DNA of 44,827 nt, taken from contig QQNE01000025.1 in assembly GCA_003402735.1 (NCBI GenBank), positions 1-44,827 on the forward strand, in the 5' to 3' direction. Origin of the DNA: Verrucomicrobiota bacterium. Lineage in GTDB: Bacteria > Verrucomicrobiota > Verrucomicrobiia > Verrucomicrobiales > DEV007. Under the pieces are notes generated by a model. The model saw only the letters and a list, made by a program, of their open reading frames with translations. It was not told the origin of the DNA and made no database searches. Position numbers and translations under genes: made by a program. Position 1 is the first letter of the stretch, and the number at the start of each line of letters is the position of its first letter. Below, one piece after another: positions 25,693-34,197 of the stretch.

Positions 25693-26668
25693 AGGTGCCG
25701 GTGCGATACCAATGCTGGTTTTCCCGAATCCATTCAATCGTGCGCTGGAGCCCTTCGTCAAGACCGACGCGCGGATCCCAGGCGAGGAGTTCGCGGGCGA
25801 GGCTGTTGTCGGCAAGAAGCCGCTCGACTTCGCTTTTTTCAGGGCGGATGCGGGTGCTATCGGATTCGATCGTGGCGCTTGCGGCGGTGAGCTGGATGAT
25901 CCGATTCGCAAGATCGCCGACGCTAATTTCGTGGTTTGAGCCGAGGTTGATCGTTCGGCCAGTGGCGGCATCGGACTCAGCCGCAGCAATATATCCATCG
26001 ACGGTGTTGCCGACGAAGTTGAGATCGCGAGTTGGATGAAGGCTGCCGAGTTTGATGGTGCTTGCGCCTCCGAGGCACTGGCTTATGATCGTGGGAATTA
26101 CGGCGCGCGCGGATTGCCTGGGCCCGAATGTGTTGAACGGGCGAACCGTCACCACCGGCAGCGAGAACGAAAGATGGAAAGCTTCCGCCATCTTATCGGC
26201 GCCGATCTTGCTGGCCGAGTAGGGAGACTGCCCTTGCAGCGGGTGAGTCTCGTCGATCGGCACGTATTGGGCAGTGCCGTAAACCTCGCTGGTGGAGGTG
26301 TGCAAGAATCGCTGCACACCGGTCCGCCGGGCGGCTTGGAGGGCATTGAATGTTCCATCGATGTTGGCGCGGATGTAGGAGTGCGGCGCGACGTAGGAGT
26401 AGGGGATGGCGATGAGTGCCGCGAGGTGGAACACGACTTCGGCGCCTTCGGTGGCATTGAGCACGTTGTCGGCATCGCAGATGTCGCCAGCCACCACCTC
26501 TACTTCACGAACCAGCGGCGAATGGTCTAGCCAGCCCCAGCTTCCGCGGGAGTTGTATCGCACCAGAGCGCGCACGGATGCGCCCAGCATTACGAGTCTT
26601 TCGACAAGGTGACTCCCGATGAAGCCGCCCGCGCCGGTAACCAGAACTTTTTTTCCCAGCCAGTTCAT
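25682..26668 (-). CDS. legB: LegB-type NDP-sugar 4,6-dehydratase (extended SDR)
   Basis: A 328-residue extended short-chain dehydrogenase. The NAD-binding motif TGAGGFIGSH is at residues 11-20, HTSTSEVYG (with Glu128) carries the dehydratase loop, and the catalytic Tyr150/Lys154 sit in YSASK. The length and the RPFNTFGPRQSARAVIPT segment fit the LegB branch, which converts UDP- or GDP-GlcNAc to the 4-keto-6-deoxy sugar. It follows LegI by 7 bases. Confidence 0.92.
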   Translation of the reverse strand: MNWLGKKVLVTGAGGFIGSHLVERLVMLGASVRALVRYNSRGSWGWLDHSPLVREVEVVAGDICDADNVLNATEGAEVVFHLAALIAIPYSYVAPHSYIRANIDGTFNALQAARRTGVQRFLHTSTSEVYGTAQYVPIDETHPLQGQSPYSASKIGADKMAEAFHLSFSLPVVTVRPFNTFGPRQSARAVIPTIISQCLGGASTIKLGSLHPTRDLNFVGNTVDGYIAAAESDAATGRTINLGSNHEISVGDLANRIIQLTAASATIESDSTRIRPEKSEVERLLADNSLARELLAWDPRVGLDEGLQRTIEWIRENQHWYRTGTYAI

Positions 26669-26675
26669 CGAAGAA

Positions 26676-27716
26676 TCATTCGAACATTTCCATGCTTAGC
26701 AGTGTTCCCGCCGGGATCGACTCGCGGGCTTTTTTGCCGACCACGCGATCGCGCAAGGAAGGCGGGAGGCCAGTGCCGGGCCGCAGGGCGGCGATCACGG
26801 AGGTCGAGAGAATGGTGCCGGCTGCGATGTCACAGGCCGCGGCTAGGCTCTTGCGGGCGAGTTTAGCGATTGGCTTTTCGTCTGGTGCTGGAACTTTGAC
26901 GCCGTCGCCGAGTGCGGTTTCCACGATCCGGATTCCACGGACCAGTGCGGCGAACTCATCGGGCGAGGCGGACGCCCTGTGATCAGGGCCTGGCAGCGTG
27001 CGATCGAGTGTCAAATGCTTTTCGATGATGCAGGCACCGAGGCTGACCGCGGCCAAAGAAACTTCGTTGCCGAGCGTGTGATCGGAATAACCGACGGGAA
27101 CGCCGAATCGCTTTTCCATTGTTCGCATCGCCCGCAGATTGGAGTCCGCAGGGTTGGCGGGATAGTTGCTGACGCACTGGAGCAGGGCCAGTGGCACCTG
27201 GGGGAGAGAGGCTATGGCGGTCTCAACCTCTGACAGCGTGGCCATGCCAGTCGAAAGGATGAGCGGGCGTCCTTTGGTGGCAAGATGAAACAGGAAAGGG
27301 TGATTCGTAAGGTCGCCAGAGGACACCTTGAACAGCACCACGCCGAGCTGTTCGAGAAAATCGGCGCTCTGTTCGTCGAAAGGCGTGGAGAGGAATTCGA
27401 TGCTGCGCGACCGGGCGTGGGCGAGAAGATTTAGGTGTGCTTCCGGGGAGAGTTCAAGCTTGCGGAGCATCTCGACCTGCGACTCTCCGGCTCCGGTTTC
27501 CCGGATTTGATATTCGGCTTTGTCTGCTTTTGGGCAAGCGAGGCGCTCCGCCTTGAAGGTTTGAAACTTGATGGCGTCGGCACCCACATCGGCAGCGGCG
27601 TCGATGAGTTGCTTGGCGAGTGAGATGTCGCCATTGTGGTTGACCCCAGCCTCAGCGATGACGAAGCACGAATGGCCGGGGCCGACCAGGCGTGAGCCGA
27701 TTTCAAGAGATGTCAT
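26676..27716 (-). CDS. legI: N,N'-diacetyllegionaminate synthase / NeuB family
   Basis: A 346-residue sialic-acid-synthase family enzyme that condenses PEP with a six-carbon amino sugar to give the nine-carbon acid. Canonical motifs are all present: FVIAEAGVNHNGD (residues 18-30), IKFQTFKAE, FLSTPFDE, KVSSGD, LSTGMA, VGYSDHT with metal ligand His213 and IIEKH with His234, and a C-terminal SAF domain (KSLAAACDIAAGTIL onward). The ATG at 27716 is supported by AGGAAGG 7 bases upstream; a 105-residue extension upstream is not family sequence. It is the first gene of the 14-gene array, so the array's promoter should lie just right of it. Confidence 0.94.
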   Translation of the reverse strand: MTSLEIGSRLVGPGHSCFVIAEAGVNHNGDISLAKQLIDAAADVGADAIKFQTFKAERLACPKADKAEYQIRETGAGESQVEMLRKLELSPEAHLNLLAHARSRSIEFLSTPFDEQSADFLEQLGVVLFKVSSGDLTNHPFLFHLATKGRPLILSTGMATLSEVETAIASLPQVPLALLQCVSNYPANPADSNLRAMRTMEKRFGVPVGYSDHTLGNEVSLAAVSLGACIIEKHLTLDRTLPGPDHRASASPDEFAALVRGIRIVETALGDGVKVPAPDEKPIAKLARKSLAAACDIAAGTILSTSVIAALRPGTGLPPSLRDRVVGKKARESIPAGTLLSMEMFE

Positions 27717-28381
27717 TTGGGTGCCTTCCTGACAGCGTGCGAGGTGGGATGATCGAGCGGGCATCCTGTCGGTCACCAAACGCAGGCCAGTGTCTTCTTC
27801 CCGCTGTTCTTGCAAGCGTAACAAGCTACCGCCCTTGGTCGTTCTCCCCCCACACGAGACGAGAGACCAAAACTCCGGGCAAATTTGCGTCCTCGATTCT
27901 CTGACTCGGACCTCGACTCTAGTCAAAGGGGGGTGCGCCGCAAGGAGAAATCGGGTCTGCATGAAAGTGATGGGCGGAACAGCTGCACTTTCAGAAAAGT
28001 GACCCGCGAAGAATTTGCTTTTTTTGCCCACCTGCCGATGAGCGACTGTTCGGCGTCGGATGTTGGGCGTTCAGAGCGGTCCTTTGCGATGAGAACGGTG
28101 GCTCCGTGACGGATGAGAATCGTGAGGTGACCGGAGAACGGAGCGAAGTGCGGCCAAGTTTCCATAAGATTCCTGACGGCTTGTCCGGTATGCTATGATT
28201 TCGCTGTGTGGCGGGCCGCCCAGCTTCCCTCCTCGCGCCAGAAATTCCTGCGACGCAAAAAACGCGTTCTTCTAGGCTGGCTACCCCAGCGGAAGCCGCG
28301 TCACGATCAAGTCACTCTTCTGAAACTTCCCTGTGAAGTGGCTTCCGGGGCACGGGGAGGTTGTTCGGAGTTCCGGCAGAA
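27717..28381. other. gene-free leader/promoter region of the glycan array
   Basis: No supported gene. It must contain the promoter of the leftward array: a TTGACT (27926-27921, minus strand) with GAGAAT 19 bases on (27901-27896) is a weak candidate. A perfect 6-base hairpin (27986-27991 with 27996-28001) is followed by a very short stem and seven Ts (28006-28025, plus strand), a poor terminator candidate. The long distance of the weak promoter to the start would leave a leader of roughly 170 bases. Confidence 0.4.
27724..27730 (-). promoter_or_regulatory. ribosome-binding site of legI
   Basis: AGGAAGG on the minus strand, 7 bases before the ATG at 27716. This decides the start of the first gene of the glycan array against the longer open frame. 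Confidence 0.6.
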
Positions 28382-29401
28382 TCAGCGCAGCCAGGTGTCC
28401 CGATGGGTGGCGACGAATTCGTCGTCGTGGAGGTGTGGGTAGGCGAGTCGGACTCGATCGATTTCCGCGAGTTGGCCCGGGCTGAGGGTTTCGTGAGCGT
28501 CGAGGCACCAGAGACCCTCCAGCAGCCCCTGGCGTCTCAGGATTTCGTGGAGGCCCGCGATGCAGCCGCGGAAGCCGTGCGCCGCGTCGAAGAAGGCGGC
28601 GTTGCAGTCGGTGATCTCGATGCCGAGGCGGAGCAGGTCCGGCGAGGCCTTTTCTCGCTGGCAGCGTTGGAGCAGGGTGACCGCGTTCCGGGTCCAAACC
28701 GACCAGTGTCCGAGCAGACCGCCGACGATCCGGCGTTCTCGTCCCGCGATGCGGAATGGGGTGATCAGATCGGCCACGATGTTGTCGTCGTTGCCGGTGT
28801 AGAGGGCGATGTCGTCGCGCCCGGCTTCGATGACGGCGCGAACCACATCCAGCGTCTGGTATCGGTTGAAAGGAGCGATCTTGATGGCGGCGACGTTTTC
28901 GATCTCTGCGAAGCGCCGCCAGAAGGCGTGGGGCAGCGACCGCCCGCCCACGCTGGGTTGCAGGTAGAATCCGATCACGGGGATGATTTGGGCCACGGCT
29001 CGGCAATGGGCGATCAAATCGTCTGGGTTAGCCTCGCGCAGGGCGCCGAGGCTGAGGAGGCCCGCGTGGTAGCCGAGTTCGTTGAGGCATTCCGCTTCCG
29101 AGACCGCTTGAGCCGTCTGGCCGCAGATTCCGCCGATGCGCACGAGCGGTTGCGGCGCGCGGTCCATTTCCTCGGCCGCGAGTTGCAGCACCGGCTTGAG
29201 GAGACCGACCCGGGGGGCGCGGATGGCGAACTGGGTGGTGTGGACCCCCACGGCCAGTCCGCCAGCGCCGGCGGCAATGTAGTAACGGCTGAGGGCGCGT
29301 TGGCGGCGTTCGTCGAGTTTGCGTGACGCGGTGAGGGCCAGCGGATGGGCCGGGATCGCGATGCCATCGGAGAGTGGCTTGCGGAAATCAAAAGCGTCCA
29401 T
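28382..29401 (-). CDS. dihydrodipicolinate synthase (DapA)-family aldolase
   Basis: A 339-residue class I aldolase of the DapA/N-acetylneuraminate lyase superfamily, though divergent. The Schiff-base lysine is probably Lys174 in VAAIKIAPF and the partner tyrosine Tyr146 in IGFYLQP; RIGGICGQTAQ stands where the family has its GGxTGE-like loop. It is longer than DapA (about 290) and is probably a catabolic aldolase, not lysine biosynthesis. The ATG at 29401 lies 14 bases inside the SDR gene (a TTG at 29413 is the alternative), so the two are coupled. Confidence 0.83.
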   Translation of the reverse strand: MDAFDFRKPLSDGIAIPAHPLALTASRKLDERRQRALSRYYIAAGAGGLAVGVHTTQFAIRAPRVGLLKPVLQLAAEEMDRAPQPLVRIGGICGQTAQAVSEAECLNELGYHAGLLSLGALREANPDDLIAHCRAVAQIIPVIGFYLQPSVGGRSLPHAFWRRFAEIENVAAIKIAPFNRYQTLDVVRAVIEAGRDDIALYTGNDDNIVADLITPFRIAGRERRIVGGLLGHWSVWTRNAVTLLQRCQREKASPDLLRLGIEITDCNAAFFDAAHGFRGCIAGLHEILRRQGLLEGLWCLDAHETLSPGQLAEIDRVRLAYPHLHDDEFVATHRDTWLR

Positions 29402-30416
29402 CGGTGGTTTCAAAATGGGTGGGTTTGCCCAGGGTGGTGCCGCCGTGCCGGAGCCAGCGCGCGGTGGCCTCGATCATTTCCTCCAGGCTCACGGACGGGG
29501 GGCCGAAAAGCGCGTGGGAACGGGAGGCGTCCCAGATCCACGCCGTGGTCGCTTCTTCACCGCGGATCACCGGTCTACGGTCGAGCAGTTGGCCGAACCG
29601 CTCAGCCAGCCAGCGGATCGACACCCGTTCAAGGCCGGTGACGTTCAGGGCCGGGGGCGGCGCGTCCACGTGCGCGAGGGATTGGATGGCGCGGGCATTG
29701 GCGTCGCCCTGCCAAATCACATTCGCCGCGCCCATGGTCACATCCACGGGCCGGCCTTGGGCCACGTTCTGGGCGACATCGCACAGCACTCCGTAGCGCA
29801 GATCGATCGCGTAACAAAGGCGGAACAGCAGCATGCGGGTGCCGTTGCGCCTCGAAAAATGGGTGAAGATCCGTTCGCGTCCGACGCAGGAGTTGGCATA
29901 CTCGCCGGGCGGTCCCAGGGCATCTTCCTCGTGGGAACCGGGCCCTTGAAGAGGGATCAGCGGGTAGACGCAGCCGGTGGAGAACACCACGATGCGGGAG
30001 CTGGCAAATCGTTCGGCGACGATTGCGGGGACGAGGGTGTTCATCATCCAGGTCAGCTCCGGGGATTCGCTGGTGCCGAATTTTTGGCCGGCCATGAAAA
30101 TGATATTGGGAGCGTCTGGGAGAGCGGCCACTGCGGAGCGATCCGTCAGGTCGCACCCGATGGTCTCGACTCCGTGGCGTTGCAGGGAGCGCTCGGCCTC
30201 CGCCGAAGAAAACCGGGAGACCGCAAAGATCCGCCGGGGGATCTGGTTGGTGGCATCGGAAGCTCGGCGCAACATGCGGGCGAGGGTCGGCCCCATTTTC
30301 CCACCCGCGCCCAGCACCAGGACATCGCCCTCGATCGCGCTGAGGGCCTCCAGAACGCCCGGGGTGGGGCGGCTCAGGGCTTCCTCGAGATCATCGATGG
30401 TGAGGATGGGCGACAT
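29388..30416 (-). CDS. NAD-dependent epimerase/dehydratase-like SDR protein with altered active site
   Basis: A 342-residue extended SDR. An N-terminal helical extension precedes the NAD-binding strand VLVLGAGGKMGPTLARML (about residues 32-49). NIIFMAGQKF and RIVVFSTGCVYP are the usual later strands. The catalytic YxxxK appears as EYANSCVGRERIF: the tyrosine is kept but the lysine is a cysteine, so normal SDR chemistry is doubtful. It overlaps the DapA-family gene and is probably its operon partner, perhaps acting on the aldolase's substrate or product. Confidence 0.83.
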   Translation of the reverse strand: MSPILTIDDLEEALSRPTPGVLEALSAIEGDVLVLGAGGKMGPTLARMLRRASDATNQIPRRIFAVSRFSSAEAERSLQRHGVETIGCDLTDRSAVAALPDAPNIIFMAGQKFGTSESPELTWMMNTLVPAIVAERFASSRIVVFSTGCVYPLIPLQGPGSHEEDALGPPGEYANSCVGRERIFTHFSRRNGTRMLLFRLCYAIDLRYGVLCDVAQNVAQGRPVDVTMGAANVIWQGDANARAIQSLAHVDAPPPALNVTGLERVSIRWLAERFGQLLDRRPVIRGEEATTAWIWDASRSHALFGPPSVSLEEMIEATARWLRHGGTTLGKPTHFETTDGRF

Positions 30417-30554
30417 GGGGCAGGGCGGACGATTTGGATGGATTCGTCAAAGACGACTGCCTCTGCCCGGAGGCCGGAGGTTGTCAAGATGCGATTCCAT
30501 TTCCGCCGGGTTTTCGTAATTGCGTTGGGGATGGTGCGGGGTTAGCATCGTGGC

Positions 30555-31295
30555 ATGTCAAATAGAGGTGGAAGTCCCATGTTTCGAAGTGGAACCCTGA
30601 CGTCGGCAGCTTCGGGCGGGCAGACGATGACGGTTTCGGGAGCGATGGCCAAGGCGGCGTTTTTGCTGGTTTTGGCGCTGGTTTCGGCCGGCTTGACCTG
30701 GAATGCGGTGGCGAGCAACCCCGCTTTGGGAATGCCGTTGCTGTTGGTCGGTGTGATTGGTGGGTTGGTGCTGTCATTGGCGACGGCGTTCAAGCGGGAG
30801 TGGAGTCCGGTGACGGCGCCGATGTATGCGTTGGTCGAGGGCTTGTTCCTCGGGGTGGTCTCGTTGCGGTATGGTTCCCAGTTTGACGGGATTGTCTTCC
30901 AGGCGGTGGTATTGACGGTGGCGGTGGCGGTGGCCATGCTGGCGCTTTACACGCTCGGAGTGATCCGACCGACCGAGCGCTTTCGGGCGATTGTGTTTTC
31001 GGCGACGCTCGGGGTGGCGCTTTTTTATCTGGTGGCCATGGTGCTGCAGCTCGGGTTCAAGATCGAGGTTCCGCTGATTCATTCCAGCGGAATGCTAGGG
31101 ATCGGGTTCAGTTTGTTCGTGGTGGCTCTGGCGGGGTTCAACCTGATCATCGACTTCGGCGACTTCGAGGCGGGTGAGCAGGCCGGGGCGCCGCGTTACA
31201 TGGAGTGGTATTGCGGCTTTGCCCTTCTGGTGACCCTGGTCTGGCTCTACATCGAGATCCTGCGCCTGCTCTCCAAGTTGCGGAGCAGTGACTGA
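30555..31295 (+). CDS. Bax inhibitor-1/YccA family membrane protein
   Basis: A 246-residue integral membrane protein with about seven hydrophobic segments (for example AAFLLVLALVSAGLTW, LLLVGVIGGLVLSLAT, AVVLTVAVAVAMLALYTLGV, FALLVTLVWLYIEILRLLS) and the family-typical TPVTAPMYALVEGLFLGVVS-like stretch in the middle and EWYCGFALLVTLVWLY near the end. BI-1/YccA proteins are suspected calcium-leak or protease-modulating membrane proteins; the bacterial role is poorly known. No ribosome-binding site precedes the ATG. TTGCGT (30520) and TAGCAT (30543) 17 bases apart would give a leaderless message, which is speculative. Its TGA overlaps an ATG of the next gene. Confidence 0.9.
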   Translation: MSNRGGSPMFRSGTLTSAASGGQTMTVSGAMAKAAFLLVLALVSAGLTWNAVASNPALGMPLLLVGVIGGLVLSLATAFKREWSPVTAPMYALVEGLFLGVVSLRYGSQFDGIVFQAVVLTVAVAVAMLALYTLGVIRPTERFRAIVFSATLGVALFYLVAMVLQLGFKIEVPLIHSSGMLGIGFSLFVVALAGFNLIIDFGDFEAGEQAGAPRYMEWYCGFALLVTLVWLYIEILRLLSKLRSSD

Positions 31296-31375
31296 TGCTC
31301 TGTTGCGGGGGGTGTCGCATCGCAAGTGTGGCACCCTTCTTGACATGGACTCGCGAGGGGGGAGGTTTCTTGATC

Positions 31376-34129
31376 GTGACCCCTCGTTTCAGCATTGGCA
31401 TCGATCTCGGCACCACGAATTCGGCGATTGCCTCGGTTTCGTTGGAGGACAAGTCCGCCTCCACGATGGTGGTGGAGGTTCCGCAATGGGAAACGCTGAG
31501 TTCTGCGGTCTCCTTTCCCACCTTGCCTTCGTTCCTCTACCGTCCGGTGGACGAGGAGCTGGCCTCCCTGGGACGCGGGGCGGCTGCGGAGTCCGGCCCC
31601 CCCTGGGTGGTGGGAAATTTTGCGCGGGCGCAGGCCGGAAGGCTCCCCGGCCGGGTGATTCACTCCGCCAAGTCCTGGCTGGCCTGTCACGGAATGGACC
31701 GGACCGTCCCGTTCCTGCCGTGGGGCAGCTCCGATCTCGCGCCGGAGCAGAAACTTTCCCCGATCGGAGCCTCCGCCCTGATTTTGGCCCACCTCCGGGA
31801 TGCCTGGGATCGTTTGCATCCGGAAGCGCCGTTTGCCCGGCAGCGCATTACCGTGACCGTGCCGGCATCGTTCGATGCCCTGGCGCAACGTCTGACCCTG
31901 GAGGCGGCCGCGCAAGCTGGGTTTCCGGCGGGGATTGGTCTGTTGGAGGAGCCGCAGGCGGCGTTTTATCGTTGGTTGGAGGCGCACGAGACCGCGGGAA
32001 GTCTGGAGACCCAGATGGAAAATCTCCGGGAGCGCACTCATCACGTCTTGGTCATCGATGTGGGGGGAGGAACGACCGACTTCAGTCTGTTCGCGATCAG
32101 GCTCGGCAAGAACCGGCGTTTGCCCGAGATCCAGCGGGTGGCGGTCAGTGATCACCTCTTGTTGGGCGGGGACAACATTGACCTCGCCTTGGCCCACCGG
32201 GTCGAGCCACGTCTCGGCGTCCCGGATTCTCTGTCGGTAGACCAGTGGGGACATCTCGTGTCCCAGTGCCGACAAGCCAAGGAGTTGGTGTTGTCGAGTT
32301 CCGACCCGGGCCCCTGTGAAATTTCCATTCCGTCCCGCGGATCGAGGCTCTTCGGCGGAATCCTCCGCGCGACCCTGGAGGCCGGGGAAGTCCGGACGCT
32401 GTTGCTGGATGGTTTTTATCCCGAGTGCGCGGCCACGGATCGGCCCGAGTCCTCCGCCACAGCGTTGCGGGAGATGGGGTTGCCGTATGCGGCTGACAGT
32501 GCGGTGACCCGTCATTTGGCCGCTTTTTTGGAGGGACAGCCGGCGGTCGACGCGATCCTCTGCAACGGCGGGAGTTTGGCACCGGCGATGGTTCGGGAGC
32601 GTTTGCGTGCCCAAGTGTGTGCTTGGCAAGGGGGCGGGGAAGTCGTGCTGCTCGACAACCCGGAGCTGTCGTTGGCCGTGGCCCGGGGGGCGGCGCGGTT
32701 CGGGCAACTCCTGCACCAGAATGCGCGGCGGATCCAGGCAGGTGCAGCCCGCTCCATTTATGTGGAAGCGGCGGCAGAAGGGAAAGGGAAAGTGCTGGTT
32801 TGCCTGCTGCCCAAAGGCACGCCGCCGGAGACGGAAACGGTGGTCGATGCCCCGGGTCTCAAGGTGCGGGTGCAGCGTCCCGTGCAGTTTCGCGTCTATT
32901 CCTCGACCCATCGTTCCCGGGACAAGGCGGGTGATCGGGTGGGGTGGGATGAGCGCAATTTTCAAGCGATCGCGCCGTTGCACACCGTGATCCGGCCGGG
33001 GGACAAGTCCACGGAGGATCGCCCGGTCCGGCTTGGGGCGCGCCTCAACGCCCTGGGATGGCTGCAGGTGGAATGCATCGATGCCGCGGATGCGGCGCTC
33101 CGTTGGCCCTTGGAGTTCAATCTGCACGAGGAGGGGAACGAGGAGTCCGCCGCGCCGCGTCCCGTGATTGAACCGGGTGTTTCCAAGGAAAAACAGGACG
33201 CCGCCCGGGCGCGGATCGAAAGCCAGTTTCGCGCTCCCTTTCAAAGGCGCGATCCGATCAGCCCGACGCGGATGGTCCAGAGTTTGGAGAAGATTCTGGG
33301 GCAGCCCAAGAATGCCTGGAACGCCGCCCTGCTCCGGTTGCTTTGGCCCGCGCTGGAAGGTTGTTTGGCGGACCGGGAACGGTCCTTTGAACATGAGGAG
33401 ACCTGGGTGAGTCTGGCGGGCTTGTTGTTGCGACCGGGATATGGCGTGGCGTTCGACGAGGCTCGCATCGACCAACTCTGGGCTTTTCACGATGACGGAT
33501 TCTGGTATCCCGGCAAGGCGATGCAGCTCAACGCCGATGTCCTCTGGAGGCGGGTCGCCGGGGGCTTGCAGGCGGCGCGGCAGCGGATCCTCTTCGACGA
33601 AACCTTTCCCCGCGTTCGGGAGTCATCGAAGAAAGCCCCGGCGGAGGCGGTCAGGCTCCTCGGAGCGATGGAGCGGATCGATCGCGAGCGGAAGATGGAG
33701 TTGGCCGATCTGTTTCTGGCGCGGTTGCGGGAAGCGGGAGTTTACCGGGAGCCGTATCTGGTCTCGTTGGGGCGGCTTTTGAGCAGGGTCCCGATGTATG
33801 GCGGAGCCGAGTCGGTATTGCCGGCCGGGTTGGTGGAGCAGGCCTACCTGGACCTGCGGGAACACGATTGGTCGACGCCGGAGTGGAGCGAGGCGCAAAC
33901 TCTGTTTTTGCGCGCGGCGCGGATCGTGGGGGATCGGGCCCTGGACGTGCCGGGCAGTGTGCGCGGTGAGATCATCGTCCAGTTGCGGAAGTCGGGCGTG
34001 CCGGGGCCCAAACTTGCGCCCCTGGAGAATCACGTTCGGATCCAACAGTCCGACCGCGCCAGTCTGTTCGGGGAATCATTGCCCGCCGGTTTGCTGTTGG
34101 AGGGAGCGGGACCGGATTTCAATGATTGA
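31376..34129 (+). CDS. Hsp70-family protein with long C-terminal region (DUF3731-type)
   Basis: About 917 residues. The N-terminal ATPase domain is clearly Hsp70-like: FSIGIDLGTTNSAIA at the start, VTVPASFDALAQRLTLEAAAQAG, LLEEPQAAFYRWL and VLVIDVGGGTTDFSLF. The C-terminal half lacks the DnaK substrate-binding domain and instead has a helical region (SPTRMVQSLEKILGQPKNAW onward) typical of the non-canonical DUF3731 type. Its client is unknown. The GTG at 31376 is chosen because a strong GGGGGGAGG lies 10 bases before it; the TTG at 31370 and the ATG at 31295 (overlapping the upstream stop as TGATG) are alternatives, but the residues they add match nothing in the family. Confidence 0.87.
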   Translation: MTPRFSIGIDLGTTNSAIASVSLEDKSASTMVVEVPQWETLSSAVSFPTLPSFLYRPVDEELASLGRGAAAESGPPWVVGNFARAQAGRLPGRVIHSAKSWLACHGMDRTVPFLPWGSSDLAPEQKLSPIGASALILAHLRDAWDRLHPEAPFARQRITVTVPASFDALAQRLTLEAAAQAGFPAGIGLLEEPQAAFYRWLEAHETAGSLETQMENLRERTHHVLVIDVGGGTTDFSLFAIRLGKNRRLPEIQRVAVSDHLLLGGDNIDLALAHRVEPRLGVPDSLSVDQWGHLVSQCRQAKELVLSSSDPGPCEISIPSRGSRLFGGILRATLEAGEVRTLLLDGFYPECAATDRPESSATALREMGLPYAADSAVTRHLAAFLEGQPAVDAILCNGGSLAPAMVRERLRAQVCAWQGGGEVVLLDNPELSLAVARGAARFGQLLHQNARRIQAGAARSIYVEAAAEGKGKVLVCLLPKGTPPETETVVDAPGLKVRVQRPVQFRVYSSTHRSRDKAGDRVGWDERNFQAIAPLHTVIRPGDKSTEDRPVRLGARLNALGWLQVECIDAADAALRWPLEFNLHEEGNEESAAPRPVIEPGVSKEKQDAARARIESQFRAPFQRRDPISPTRMVQSLEKILGQPKNAWNAALLRLLWPALEGCLADRERSFEHEETWVSLAGLLLRPGYGVAFDEARIDQLWAFHDDGFWYPGKAMQLNADVLWRRVAGGLQAARQRILFDETFPRVRESSKKAPAEAVRLLGAMERIDRERKMELADLFLARLREAGVYREPYLVSLGRLLSRVPMYGGAESVLPAGLVEQAYLDLREHDWSTPEWSEAQTLFLRAARIVGDRALDVPGSVRGEIIVQLRKSGVPGPKLAPLENHVRIQQSDRASLFGESLPAGLLLEGAGPDFND

Positions 34130-34154
34130 TCCCGGGGACGCGTTTCGCTAGAAT
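34126..34154 (+). promoter_or_regulatory. sigma-70-like promoter for the small secreted protein
   Basis: TTGATC (34126-34131) and TAGAAT (34149-34154) are separated by exactly 17 bases, matching 4 of 6 and 5 of 6 consensus bases. Transcription would begin near 34161, giving a leader of about 37 bases before the ATG at 34198. The -35 overlaps the Hsp70 stop codon. The -10 overlaps a small hairpin (34150-34167). Confidence 0.45.
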
Positions 34155-34197
34155 CCGTGAAGATTCTGTTTTCCCAGACCAAATCAAAAATCCACAC

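Noticed and set aside
25693..25998. 102-residue N-terminal extension of LegC
   Set aside because: It is an out-of-frame reading of legB; the family start fits the ATG at 25692.
28006..28025. Short stem followed by seven Ts as an intrinsic terminator
   Set aside because: The stem is only five pairs with one G-U wobble and no plus-strand gene ends nearby.
27717..28031. 105-residue N-terminal extension of LegI
   Set aside because: The extension matches nothing in the NeuB family, and a good ribbon of AGGAAGG sits 7 bases before the internal ATG at 27716.
31247..33490. 747-residue open frame on the minus strand opposite the Hsp70-like gene
   Set aside because: It is Pro/Arg/Gln-rich with no family motif and lies wholly opposite a gene with unmistakable Hsp70 motifs; long antisense frames are normal in GC-rich DNA.
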